A DNA stretch of 64,000 bases from Curtobacterium sp. MCBA15_009 (lineage in GTDB: Bacteria; Actinomycetota; Actinomycetes; Actinomycetales; Microbacteriaceae), in NCBI RefSeq assembly GCF_001864895.1, contig NZ_MJGO01000023.1:422002-486001 (forward strand). Reading direction: 5' to 3'. Under the pieces are notes generated by a model. It saw only the letters and a list, made by a program, of their open reading frames with translations. It was not told the DNA's origin and made no database searches. Made by a program: the position numbers and the translations under genes. Positions 34,040-42,620 of this stretch are shown here, one piece after another. Within the stretch, counting starts at the first letter, position 1. Each line of letters opens with the position of its first letter.

Positions 34040-34277
34040 CGGTCGATCTTGTCTGCCACTCGAACATGAACCAATCGTGCTTCGTCTGCTGCCGCTTCCG
34101 ACCGAGGGGGACCTGGCTTCCCCTCACGCTCTTGATCGTGTCGAGCACGTCCATGCTGTCCCGATGAGCCAGAGCAGGGGTCGTCTTCGACTCCGCAATC
34201 CCTGCGTTGGAGGAATCCGATCCGGCACAGCCGATCATCACCAAAGCGAGAGGGCCGCGTAGCGAATGACAGCTCAC
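34023..34277 (-). pseudogene. Chimera of lipoprotein N-terminus and hydrolase tail
   Basis: 84-codon frame. The first 45 residues are a lipoprotein start (LRGPLALVMIGCAGSDSS, then HRDSMDVLDTIKSV, the same block as in the intact copies); it then switches to a tail, RQQTKHDWFMFEWQTRSTGDATL, that is nearly the same as the tail of the hydrolase remnant at 34899 (RQQTKDNWFMFEWQTGLTGDPTL). The middle and C-terminus of the lipoprotein and the body of the hydrolase are missing. This is the scar of a deletion between two tandem cassettes. It might still be translated as a short lipoprotein. Confidence 0.72.
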
Positions 34278-34351
34278 CGGTGCCTCGCGTCTGCAGACGT
34301 CCAGAACGCTGGTCCTGTCCGTCCGCGGAGCGCTTGCGGCGGCGAGCCGCA

Positions 34352-34915
34352 CTACGACAGATCGGTGGGGCGCGGGTTCAAGGAGGTGCCGAGCTTCGGC
34401 ACCTCCCCGGGCACGCAATGTCCGTAGACCGAGAGGTCAGCGTATCCGTCGTTCACCTGGAACTGGATACCGAACTTGTCCGGTGCGGTACCACCGTTGT
34501 ACCCGTTCGGATACCCGATCACCGTACGTTTCGGCGTCAGCGTCGTGTCGTGCTGCACACGCGCTCCTTCGTATCCGATCGCGTCGAGTGCTTGCGCGAC
34601 CTTCCCTGCGACGTCGTCTGGAGAACCAGGCAGAGGGAGCTTGCGCGTGGTCGCGTACGAGTACTGCGCGGCGGCGTTCCCGCCGCTGCTGCAGATGTTC
34701 CAGCCTGCATCGTCGTCGCCCCACCCGTCCGTGCCGACGACGCTCTGCACCGCAGCGACGATGTCGAGGACGTCTTGATGGGCTTGCTCGATGTTCATCG
34801 TTGCGTCCTCACCATCGGGATCGTGCGGGCTGGCCGCACTACATGCTGCGACAACCGTGATGACGACGACTGAGACGACGATCGCGCCGAGGCGTCGGCT
34901 ACAACGTCGGATCAC
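34352..34915 (-). CDS. Lipoprotein of the immunity-like array, copy 4
   Basis: 187-residue lipoprotein. Signal region RRCSRRLGAIVVSVVVITVVAAC with lipobox Cys near residue 24. Mature blocks: MNIEQAHQDVLDIVAAVQSVVGTDGW, WNICSSGGNAAAQYSYATTRKLPLPGSPDDV, RVQHDTTLTPKRTVIGYPNGYNGGT and VYGHCVPGEVPKLGTSLNPRPTD. The GTG start is nested in the last codons of the upstream hydrolase remnant (GGTGATCCGACGTTGTAG), exactly as expected if toxin and immunity genes are translationally coupled. This is the copy that still stands next to its hydrolase. Confidence 0.75.
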   Translation of the reverse strand: MIRRCSRRLGAIVVSVVVITVVAACSAASPHDPDGEDATMNIEQAHQDVLDIVAAVQSVVGTDGWGDDDAGWNICSSGGNAAAQYSYATTRKLPLPGSPDDVAGKVAQALDAIGYEGARVQHDTTLTPKRTVIGYPNGYNGGTAPDKFGIQFQVNDGYADLSVYGHCVPGEVPKLGTSLNPRPTDLS

Positions 34916-35300
34916 CGGTCAGTCCTGTCTGCCATTCGAACATGAACCAATTGTCCTTCGTCTGCTGCCGCATCCGATCGAACGGGCCGTCGTCTTCAGG
35001 GATCGTGTTGCCCAGTCCCATCGCAGCTTTGGCGGAGTTGTACTGCGCGGTCGTGCCGTTGTCGAAGTACGAGTACCGACCATCGTTGTTGCCCGCTTGA
35101 CCGTCGTAGGGGCCGTGATGCGTGACACCGTGCAGCTTGTCGGCACCAGTCCCTTGCGTTTCGGAACTGAAGTCGTGGGCGCCCCAGGACGATTCGGTCG
35201 GGTCCTTCCGGCCGAACAGGTTCTGCCCGGTGACCGCCCACCCGTCCTTCGCGCCCTGGCTCGCGAACACCTCACCGATCGGCACAGGTGATCGTTGGTG
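34899..35300 (-). pseudogene. C-terminal remnant of a second DUF1023 hydrolase
   Basis: About 130 residues related to the C-terminus of the hydrolase at 25782. Aligned by eye, EVFASQGAKDGWAVTGQNLFGRKDPTESSWGAHDF matches the region HVYAGTGDESVAPLGRWGSRRTDPSDADFGAE, and GVTHHGPYD...YSYFDNGTTAQYNSA matches GVTVHDP...YGYLDRKTSSVFNTG. The candidate catalytic His in GVTHH is kept, but the nucleophile elbow and the whole N-terminus are gone. It ends in a polar tail absent from the 25 kb protein. The right edge is the junction with the murR remnant near 35.30 kb; the coordinate is approximate. Confidence 0.75.
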
Positions 35301-35326
35301 CACGCACGATGACAGCGTGGCGTTCA

Positions 35327-35698
35327 GCAGCGGACGGCCCACACAACGCCCTGACCCTCGCGAGCGCCCTCGGCCCGAAGGACGTCCTCGTCATCACGAG
35401 CCACTCGGGCACCACCGTCGAGGCGCTCGAGGTCGCCGCCGTCGCGCACGAAAGCGGCGCCACCGTCGTCGCGATCACCGGATACGCCACCTCTCCGCTG
35501 ACCCGCCACGCCGACCACGTGCTGCTGGGTGTAGTCGGCGCCGAGAACGACCTCCGCCCCGCCGCCATGGGCAGCCGCATGAGCCAACTGGCCATCGTCG
35601 ACGCCCTGTTCATCGTCGTCGCGCAGCGCACCGACGAGCGGTCCCAGCCGCTCCTCGCCCGCAGCCGCGACGCCGTCCGCACCCATCACCGGAACTGA
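35327..35698 (+). pseudogene. C-terminal half of a MurR/RpiR-family SIS regulator
   Basis: About 124 residues of a sugar-isomerase (SIS) domain: GPKDVLVITSHSGTTVEALEVA carries the phosphosugar-binding S-H-S-G-T-T loop, and SRMSQLAIVDALFIVVAQRT is the typical C-terminal helix. The N-terminal HTH_6 domain and the first part of the SIS domain (roughly 160-180 residues) are missing; what lies upstream is the hydrolase remnant in the opposite direction. Ending nine bases before murQ, it was surely the regulator (murR-like) of the N-acetylmuramate operon. It probably no longer binds DNA. Confidence 0.82.
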
Positions 35699-35706
35699 GC
35701 ACCACC

Positions 35707-36630
35707 ATGAACCAGACGCACGAAACCCACGACGCCCTCCGCGACGAACTCGCGGCCCTCACCACCGAGGCGACCGACCACTCACTGGACGACATCGACA
35801 CGATCTCCACGCTGGAAGCCGCCCAGCGCATGAACGCCGGAGACCGCAGCGTGCCTGCGGCACTGGAGCCGTGCCTCCCGGCCATCGCCCTGGCGGCAGA
35901 CTCGATCGCCGCGGCGTTCGCGCGAGGCGGCCGACTCGTCTACGTCGGCGCCGGCACGCCGGGCCGGCTCGGCGTCCTCGACGCCAGCGAGTGCCCGCCC
36001 ACCTTCGGTACTGACCCGAGCCAGGTGGTCGGCGTGATCGCCGGCGGCGACCCCGCCCTGACCACCGCGGTGGAGGGCGCGGAGGACGACGAAGCCGCCG
36101 CCGTCCGCGACCTCGACGCGCTCGGCCTGACGGCCGACGACGTGGTCGTCGGGATCAGCGCGTCCGGCAGGACGCCTTACGTGATCGCAGCCATCCTGGA
36201 GGCCCGGCGCCGCTCCGCCCTGTCGGTCGCCGTCGCGTGCAACCCGGACTCGGCCGCGGGGCGGGAGGCGGACATCGCCATCGACGTCGTCGTCGGTCCC
36301 GAGTGCATCGCCGGCTCGACCCGCCTGAAGGCAGGGACCGCGCAGAAGCTCGTGCTCAACATGCTCACCACGCTCGCGATGGTGCGCAGCCACAAGACCT
36401 ACGGCAACCGCATGGTCGACGTGCGGGCCACGAACGCGAAGCTCGTCGCCCGGGCGTTCTCGCTCGTGCAGGACGTCACCGGCGCTCCCGACTCGATCGT
36501 TTCGTCCGCGTTGTCCGAAGCCGATGGCGAGGTGAAGACCGCCATCGCGGTGATCCTGACCGGTGCCTCCGCGAGCGACGTGCGTTCGCGTCTCGATGCT
36601 GCATCCGGCTCGTTGCGCGCCGTGCTGTAG
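35707..36630 (+). CDS. murQ: N-acetylmuramic acid 6-phosphate etherase
   Basis: 307-residue MurQ, which cleaves the D-lactyl ether of MurNAc-6-phosphate to give GlcNAc-6-phosphate during peptidoglycan recycling or scavenging. The SIS-type fold shows YVGAGTPGRLGVLDASECPPTFG near residue 80 with the catalytic Glu, VVGISASGRTPYV near 155 and GSTRLKAGTAQKLVLNMLTT near 205. It appears complete. Neighbours are a truncated murR and a frameshifted murP-like transporter, so the pathway is probably losing function even though this gene is intact. No strong ribosome site is seen upstream. Confidence 0.93.
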   Translation: MNQTHETHDALRDELAALTTEATDHSLDDIDTISTLEAAQRMNAGDRSVPAALEPCLPAIALAADSIAAAFARGGRLVYVGAGTPGRLGVLDASECPPTFGTDPSQVVGVIAGGDPALTTAVEGAEDDEAAAVRDLDALGLTADDVVVGISASGRTPYVIAAILEARRRSALSVAVACNPDSAAGREADIAIDVVVGPECIAGSTRLKAGTAQKLVLNMLTTLAMVRSHKTYGNRMVDVRATNAKLVARAFSLVQDVTGAPDSIVSSALSEADGEVKTAIAVILTGASASDVRSRLDAASGSLRAVL

Positions 36631-36691
36631 ACCCCGCTCTCCCCTTGTCCACTTTCCTTCCGCTCGATTCCTTCCCCCGAGGAGCACAGCA

Positions 36692-38190
36692 ATGCCCGAT
36701 GCACAGCAACTCGCCCAGCAGATCCTCGACTCCGTCGGAGGCTCCGCGAACATCGCCGACGTCGAGAACTGCATGACCCGACTCCGGGTCGAGGTTTCGT
36801 CTCCCGCGTCGGTCGACCTGCCGGCGCTCCAGGCCACCGACGGCGTCATGGCCGCCATCGCGGCTGGCTCGAACCTGCAGATCGTGCTCGGCCCGGGTCT
36901 CGTCGACCGCGTGGCCGACGACGTGGAGGCCCTGCGCGCGGCCGCCCCGTCTGCTGCGGCTGGTGGGCCCGGTGCGTCGCCCGAGGAGCTCGCCGCTCGC
37001 GGCGCGTCGATCAAGGCCTCCGCGCGGTCCCGCTCCGACGGCCGCACCATGCGCGCGATCCGGAAGATCTCCGCGATCTTCATCCCGCTCATCCCCGCAC
37101 TGATCGCCTGCGGGCTGATCGCCGGGATCAACGGCATCCTGACGAACCTGGGATGGGTGCCCGGTGTGACGCCGTTCCTCGGGGTGCTCTCGTCCGGGTT
37201 CCTGTCGCTGCTCGCCGTGTTCGTCGGGATGAACGCCGCGAAGGAGTTCGGCGGCACGCCCATCCTCGGCGGTGCGGTGGGCGGCATCATCGTCGCGGCC
37301 AGCGTCGCGAACGTCACGGTGTTCGGCGAGACCCTGGCTCCCGGGCAGGGCGGCGTGCTCGGGGCGTTGGCCGGCGGCATCCTTGCCGCCTACGTCGAAC
37401 GCTTCATGCGGCGCGTGACTCCGGACGTCATCGCGCTCATCGTCGTCCCGACCGTCACCGTCCTCGTCGCCGGCTCGGTGACGCTGGGATCCTGATGTCC
37501 GTCGCCGGAGTCGTCTCCGTCGCGATCGGGGCCGCGGCGACCTGGCTTCTCGCGAACGGTGGGGCCTTCGCCGGGTTCGTGCTCGGAGGCCTCTTCCTGC
37601 CGCTCGTCATGACCGGCATGCACCAAGGGCTCATCCCGATCCACACCACCCTGATCGACCGGACCGGGTGGACCGTGCTGTTGCCCGTGCTGGCGATGGG
37701 TGGTGCCGGGCAGATCGGTACGTGCATCGCGCTGTGGGTGCGGTTCCGGTCGAACGCTTCGCTGGTGCGGACCATCCGTGGTGCGCTGCCAGCAGGGTTC
37801 CTTGGGGTCGGCGAGCCTCTGATCTACGGCGTGACCCTCCCCCTGGGTCGGCCGTTCATCACCGCGTGCATCGGTGGCGCGTTCGGTGGCGGTGTCGTGG
37901 GACTGTTCGACCAGCTCGGGCACTCCGTCGGGGCGATCGCCATCGGGGCCTCGGACCTGTCGCTCATTCCGCTGTTGAACGGCTTGTCAGGGTACGGGTG
38001 GGCGTTGCTCGGGTACGGGTCGGGGCTCGTGGTGGCGTACGTCGTGGGGTTCGTGGCGACGCTGTTGTTCGGGGTGTCCGCGTCGGTGAAGGCCGATCTC
38101 GAGGAGCAGTCGTCGGCACCGGCTGGCCATCCCGTTGCTCCGAGGTTGCCGCTGAAGTCGCGGGAAGCGTCGACGTCCGTTTTGCAGTAG
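36692..38190 (+). pseudogene. murP: PTS EIIBC transporter (MurP-like), one-base frameshift
   Basis: Encodes a sucrose-class PTS EIIBC permease expected to import MurNAc. The first frame (36692-37495, 267 residues) has the EIIB phosphocysteine in IADVENCMTRLRVEV near residue 28 and the first EIIC helices, ending at SVTLGS. The second frame (37495-38190, 231 residues) continues LMSVAGVVSVAIGAAATW and holds FLGVGEPLIYGVTLPLGRPFI. The join needs one added base in the GGG at about 37486-37488. The first stop and an ATG overlap (TGATG), so two half-proteins could be made, but a break within a membrane domain makes activity doubtful. A GAGGAG site precedes 36692. Confidence 0.85.
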
Positions 38191-38638
38191 CTTCCGTGGC
38201 GACGTCAGAAGGATGCCTCAGGTATATCTCGCGCTGGTGATCGTCGTCTCACTGTCGGAGCTCATAGTGGGAACGCGGGAGCCGCTGCGGATACGGAAGG
38301 TGCAAAATACCTACGTCACCACTCCCTCGCGACTTGTCAGAGACCGGCGCGCAGTCTTACACCACCCGAGAGCAAAGCAGCCAGACATCCTGGCTCTCTC
38401 CGACGTTTGACCACTGGCCCGGGCCCGTTGCCAACTCGACCTCCTCGCCGCGAGGCACCTCAAAGTCGCCGCCTCAACAGCAAGCTCGCTGGCCACCCAG
38501 CTATTGCCGACGGCCACTTTCGCTATTGCCGACGGCCACTTTCGCTATGGCCGGGCGTCGGAGTGCCACACGGGGGTGCCAGCGGTGGGTGCCCACGCGG
38601 AATCGCTGCGCGGTGCCCGTTCAAGAGCGGCCCGAGGC
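38191..38638. other. Intergenic stretch at the left border of the defence island
   Basis: About 450 bases with noticeably more A/T than the mur operon. No open frame has a credible start or product. It holds a 22-bp tandem repeat (38500-38550) and marks the switch from native codon use to that of the defence genes. Confidence 0.6.
38500..38550. repeat. 22-bp tandem repeat
   Basis: GCTATTGCCGACGGCCACTTTC occurs twice in a row (38500-38521 and 38522-38543) and starts a third time (GCTATGG). It lies about 90 bases beyond the stop codon of the methyltransferase gene. Confidence 0.9.
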
Positions 38639-40171
38639 TCACACGGCGCCACGCAGATATTGGTAGATCGACTCGGCTATCTTGCGCCCGAGCGGGATGG
38701 GCACGGCGTTGCCGATCTGCTTCGCAATCTCGAGCTTGGATCCGTACCACTTGAAGTCGTCCGGGAACCCTTGAAGCCTCGCCGCCTCGAAGTGAGTGAT
38801 CGGCCGGTCCTCGGTTGGGTGAAGATATCGCCCCTTCTCAGGCTTGAAAAACTCTGTCCGGACGGTCACCGCAGGCGCACCACTCCGAAGTCGGCCCATG
38901 ACGTCGCCAGAGCCGGTGTCATGCAAATCCCACGCCACGGTGGAGAGGTACTCGACGATAGCATTCCGATGTACGTCGCCCTCACTTAGAACAACGTGGA
39001 ACATTTCTGACTTGCTGCGGCTGCCACCCGATCTCTTGTCATCTGTAACGGAAAGAGCGGAGCGTACGGAGACTTGGCGCTCCGTAACGGCGCCTCCAAC
39101 GACAACGTTGTGCGCACCAAGAACCTTCAGCCCGCCGCCGTCGTACCTGTAGTCACCCACCTTTTCAAGGATAAGATCGCTTCCGTCATCGAAGCGGCAA
39201 ACATACCGACCGCGAAGATTTTTTCGATTCCCACCTCTCGGGATCGCTTTGTAGCGCCACATCGAGATCGGCTCTGGTCTCCTTCCGATGTGAAGATCCG
39301 TTGTCAAGAACGGGCCGACGAAGTTGCCTTTCATTCCAGGGATTCGCGACCTTGGCGCGGCTGGCAGGTCGCCTCCGATGGTTTTTTGCGCACTTTCTTC
39401 GAACAACTGGTCCACGGTTACCCATGCGCTCTGTGCGGCAAGCGAGCCGGGTGAACCGTCGGGGTCCCCCAGTGTCCACGCTCCGCCGCCGAGTTTCCGG
39501 GAGTGCGTGGGCTTGGGATAACGCAGCGCGGTTGCAGGGAGACCAGCGTCGGTGCGGACCCCGATCACGATCGCACGTCGACGGGCTTGCGCAGCACCGT
39601 AGTTCGCTGCGTTCAGCAGATAGCGCTTGTCACGGTCAAGCTCTGTCTCACCCGGCTTTGAGCCGGGGTCGACAAGACGATAGTTGGTTAGGTCCGCTCC
39701 GCCGATCCGATTTTTGAGATCCACGAACTCCGCGGACCGGAGAAACCTGTCGACGTTCTCGATCACGAACACCTTCGGTTGAAGAGCGACCACCACTCGA
39801 ATAAACTCCTCCCAGAGCATATTTCGCTCTGGACCCACCTTCTGGCGGTTCAGCCCGGAGAACCCTTGGCACGGCGGTCCCCCAACCACAACATCAATCT
39901 CGCCTGGCTTCCATTGTGGCTCCCAACCGACAATGGTTCGGCAGACGATCTCCGGTGCTTCATGATCACCAAGCCGAGACGATCCAGCGCCGAAGTTCGC
40001 TGCGTAAGAGGCGGCGGCCGCTGGCTCCCACTCGACCGCGCCGACGCTCCGGAACACCGGGTTCGCGACGCCCTCAGGACGGTACTGGTGAAACCCCTCG
40101 GTCAGACCGCCACATCCTGCGAACAGATCTAGAACAGTGATGTGGGCGCGGCGGTGTCCCTCAGATGTCAC
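38639..40171 (-). CDS. drmMII: DNA (cytosine-5) methyltransferase, DrmMII-like
   Basis: 510-residue C5 methyltransferase. Motif I VLDLFAGCGGLTEGF near residue 13, motif IV GGPPCQGFSG near 98 with catalytic Cys, motif VI VFVIENVDRF near 136, motif VIII AQARRRAIVIG near 196, and motifs IX-X at the C-terminus with KQIGNAVPIPLGRKIAE near 490. The region between VIII and IX is long (about 230 residues) and would be the target-recognition domain. In class 2 DISARM the drmMII methylase marks host DNA so it is spared. GTG 40171 follows TAGTAT by six bases, so it has its own leaderless promoter. The assignment to DISARM rests on the drmA and drmB genes next to it. Confidence 0.85.
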   Translation of the reverse strand: MTSEGHRRAHITVLDLFAGCGGLTEGFHQYRPEGVANPVFRSVGAVEWEPAAAASYAANFGAGSSRLGDHEAPEIVCRTIVGWEPQWKPGEIDVVVGGPPCQGFSGLNRQKVGPERNMLWEEFIRVVVALQPKVFVIENVDRFLRSAEFVDLKNRIGGADLTNYRLVDPGSKPGETELDRDKRYLLNAANYGAAQARRRAIVIGVRTDAGLPATALRYPKPTHSRKLGGGAWTLGDPDGSPGSLAAQSAWVTVDQLFEESAQKTIGGDLPAAPRSRIPGMKGNFVGPFLTTDLHIGRRPEPISMWRYKAIPRGGNRKNLRGRYVCRFDDGSDLILEKVGDYRYDGGGLKVLGAHNVVVGGAVTERQVSVRSALSVTDDKRSGGSRSKSEMFHVVLSEGDVHRNAIVEYLSTVAWDLHDTGSGDVMGRLRSGAPAVTVRTEFFKPEKGRYLHPTEDRPITHFEAARLQGFPDDFKWYGSKLEIAKQIGNAVPIPLGRKIAESIYQYLRGAV

Positions 40172-40464
40172 CCGGTAATACTAGCCGGCGCTACGTGGGC
40201 GCCGGCGCGCGAGGGCCGTGGAGCGATGCCATAGTCCGGCCAGCACTTCACGTCTGGGGACGGCCTCCGACAAGGCCACACGCCGGTTCGTCTGACTTGA
40301 AGTACTGGCGGATCAGCGACGGCGAGGCCACAAGAGTGTCGACTCGAGCTACTGTGGCTCCCACGCCCCTCGCCGGTCCTCATCCAGGGATCTCGAGCCT
40401 GGCAGTGAGCCAACGCATGGGTTCTGCGCGTCGGCTCAGACACGAAGCCGGAAGCTGACGCGCG
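40172..40464. other. Gap between methyltransferase and broken vsr
   Basis: Apart from the methyltransferase promoter (TAGTAT at about 40178-40183 on the minus strand) nothing is recognised. Short frames on both strands have no supporting signals. Confidence 0.5.
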
Positions 40465-40760
40465 TTGGTCTCACGCGATCGCGGTCTTCGCTACCGCGTC
40501 GTGTGCGCGGTGCCTGGAATCGCAAGGCGAAGCATCGCCCTCCCTGATGCAAAGGTAGCGGTCTTCATGGACGGGTGCTTCTTGCAGGGGTGGCCCGAGC
40601 ATGCCACGCAGCCGCTCGCGGACTCCGACTGGTGGGCCGCCAAGCTCCAACGCAACAAAGTGCGAGATGAGGAGACCAACGACGTGCTGAGGTCCGCCGG
40701 TTGCACGTTCTGCGATTCGGGGAGCACGAGGACCAGCAGCTGGTCACCGACCGCATCTAG
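40465..40760 (+). pseudogene. Broken Vsr endonuclease
   Basis: Remnant of a second Vsr gene. In the first frame it reads GLRYRVVCAVPGIARRSI, then ALPDAKVAVFMDGCFLQGWPEHATQP and WWAAKLQRNKVRDEETNDVL, clearly matching the Vsr core. The N-terminal RSRDTxPE helix is missing. A one-base shift near 40710 moves the end into another frame (LRFGEHEDQQLVTDRI then stop), where the conserved Trp of LRFWEHED has become Gly. It lies between drmB and the methyltransferase on the opposite strand, where it presumably once served that methylase. Confidence 0.85.
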
Positions 40761-40808
40761 TCAGTCGTCAAAGCCCCGGCCAAACCTCATTCCGCTGCTG
40801 GTAAGCAG

Positions 40809-42620
40809 CTAGGGCACGCTGAGCGAACGAACCTCGTTGAGTACGCCCTCCAACAACCCTGGCGTGTCGCGACCGCCGAGAACCATTTGACGGTCCAGAA
40901 GTCGGTTTGCGGTCTCGCATGATGTCTCGCTCACGAGGGAGCATCCATGGCACGCCGACAAGTTGAGGCTCGAGGCACCCTGTTTGTCGCTCTCAATGCA
41001 AACTGGGTCGTTAGAGCAGACATCGGCGTCGTCGATTGCTGCGAGAAGCATCGGAACGAGCCTATCTGGGTCACCGAGCCGCACGAGGCCACCTAAGGTG
41101 CCCTGCGCGTCGCCCGCTGCTGTGTAAATCAACACACCAGCCATGCGGTCGGGACGGGAGGAGCTCGCGTAGATCCTTTCCTGAAGCGAAGCAGACGAGT
41201 ATCCGGACGCATGAGCAAGTCGGCGAATCAGGAGATGAGCGATGGTGTGGAGGGCGACGAACCGGGCCTCGGGGAGGTCCAGCCGATTCGCCCATTGCGT
41301 CTTTGCCCGTCGGTCCAATAGAATTCGGGCCCGCGCGCGAACCGCGGCATGCTGCTCCCATTCTGTGAGAAACTGCTCGCTGAACTGGAGGAAAATGCCT
41401 TCCCCGTACATTTCGACGGCTGGAAGAGTTGGCTTCCGCTTGCCCTTCAGCGACAAGTCGGCTGAGATCATCTCCGCCTCAGCGGAGTACCGGCGAAAGC
41501 CCTTGAGAGCCCGAACCTCGCGCACTCGCCGCACCTGGCCGACCGCGGTCAGACGTTGTGCCAGCGTCGCAGGAATTCCTGCAAGCTCCGAGGTCTGCCA
41601 CGAGTCGACTACGAAGTCGCCCTCGCTGTGGTCACGTCCGGACGTTGCCAGCTTCTTCAAGAAAGCTGCCCACTCGCCATCCTTGAGGTCTGCGAGTACT
41701 TCGTCCTGCTGCAACTCGCCCGCTGCAGCCAGATCTAGCACGTCGTCAACCGTGGCACCGACCTCGTCGGCGATCCACCCCGCAATCAACGACGCCTTGG
41801 GCCCGCCGTTGTCGTCGACCACTCGACCGAAATCAGCGTGTGCTCGGATGACGTCCCTAAGCGAAACCGTCGGCGGTTTCTCTTCGGGGATGTCCAGAGC
41901 GGAGATCCGTTCCGCTATGTAGTTTCCCGTTGCGCCCCGCTGGACGGCGACAAGTCCATGCTCACAAGCCCCATCCTGCCGTGGATCCTGCCACGGCTGG
42001 GTGCCCTTGCACCGGAGACCGTCGCGACCGAGAGCGTCCTTGCTAAGAAGGTCCGACATCGGGCGGGACCGCTTGCAGCCGCCACATTCCACCCGAAGAG
42101 ACTTCAGGCCCTCACCGTGCTTGGCCGAACGAACGAGCCGAAGTTCCTTATAGGCTCGGCAGTGTCGCACGGACTCTGTCACGCCAGCGTCATGTCCGCG
42201 GTGAGCCCACATGAACCAAGGGACATCTTGGAGATGACTACCCTTTTTACAAACCGCGACATATCTCATAGGCACGAGCATGCCGCCGCATTCACACTTA
42301 TTGACCCACTTGCCCCGGTCTTTACCAGTTCTCTGGGAGAGCCTGGAGCATCGCTCGCAGAATCTCCAAGCCGGGAACCGCCAGTACAGCAAAGTCGCGT
42401 TGTCCTTGCCGATTCGTCCTGAGTGGGTGGGCGCTTCTCGCAGCACGCTGGGTCCGAGCCGCTCGACGAGCCGCTCGCAATGAACTTCCGGCGAATAGCG
42501 CTCATCCCACCACGAAGTGTCGGGGGCGATCAGCGATTCCCCTCGAATGTCGATGACGGACCCGACGCCGAAGGGTGACACTGTCTCCGACAGTCTCAGG
42601 TCATGCTTGATCCGTTGCAA
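40809..42620 (-). CDS. drmB: DrmB-like DUF1998 protein (DISARM)
   Basis: 603-residue protein with the DrmB/DUF1998 layout. The N-terminus QRIKHDLRLSETVSPFGVGSVIDIRGESLI is typical; zinc-type cysteines occur at CERCSRL, NKCECGG and ECGGCKRS; the C-terminal DUF1998 part ends with CSNDPVCIES and NLSACHGCSLVSETSCE. In DISARM, DrmB binds DrmA to form the core complex that senses and blocks incoming phage DNA. The best start is TTG 42620, five bases after GAGGAGGGG, which makes it overlap the end of drmA by 20 bases; the longer open frame upstream is a shadow of drmA. Confidence 0.87.
   Translation of the reverse strand: MQRIKHDLRLSETVSPFGVGSVIDIRGESLIAPDTSWWDERYSPEVHCERLVERLGPSVLREAPTHSGRIGKDNATLLYWRFPAWRFCERCSRLSQRTGKDRGKWVNKCECGGMLVPMRYVAVCKKGSHLQDVPWFMWAHRGHDAGVTESVRHCRAYKELRLVRSAKHGEGLKSLRVECGGCKRSRPMSDLLSKDALGRDGLRCKGTQPWQDPRQDGACEHGLVAVQRGATGNYIAERISALDIPEEKPPTVSLRDVIRAHADFGRVVDDNGGPKASLIAGWIADEVGATVDDVLDLAAAGELQQDEVLADLKDGEWAAFLKKLATSGRDHSEGDFVVDSWQTSELAGIPATLAQRLTAVGQVRRVREVRALKGFRRYSAEAEMISADLSLKGKRKPTLPAVEMYGEGIFLQFSEQFLTEWEQHAAVRARARILLDRRAKTQWANRLDLPEARFVALHTIAHLLIRRLAHASGYSSASLQERIYASSSRPDRMAGVLIYTAAGDAQGTLGGLVRLGDPDRLVPMLLAAIDDADVCSNDPVCIESDKQGASSLNLSACHGCSLVSETSCETANRLLDRQMVLGGRDTPGLLEGVLNEVRSLSVP

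Noticed and set aside
37495..38190. Second half of the PTS gene as a separate, deliberate EIIC subunit
   Set aside because: The TGATG overlap would permit it, but the break lies within the EIIC membrane domain and one added base restores a normal EIIBC, so a frameshift is simpler.
38191..38638. Integration (att) site or tRNA at the island border
   Set aside because: No tRNA-like cloverleaf, integrase gene or matching direct repeat at the other border was found.
40165..40458. Small plus-strand ORF between methyltransferase and vsr relic
   Set aside because: No ribosome site or -10 hexamer at a useful distance, overlaps the methyltransferase start region, and the translation has no protein-like pattern.
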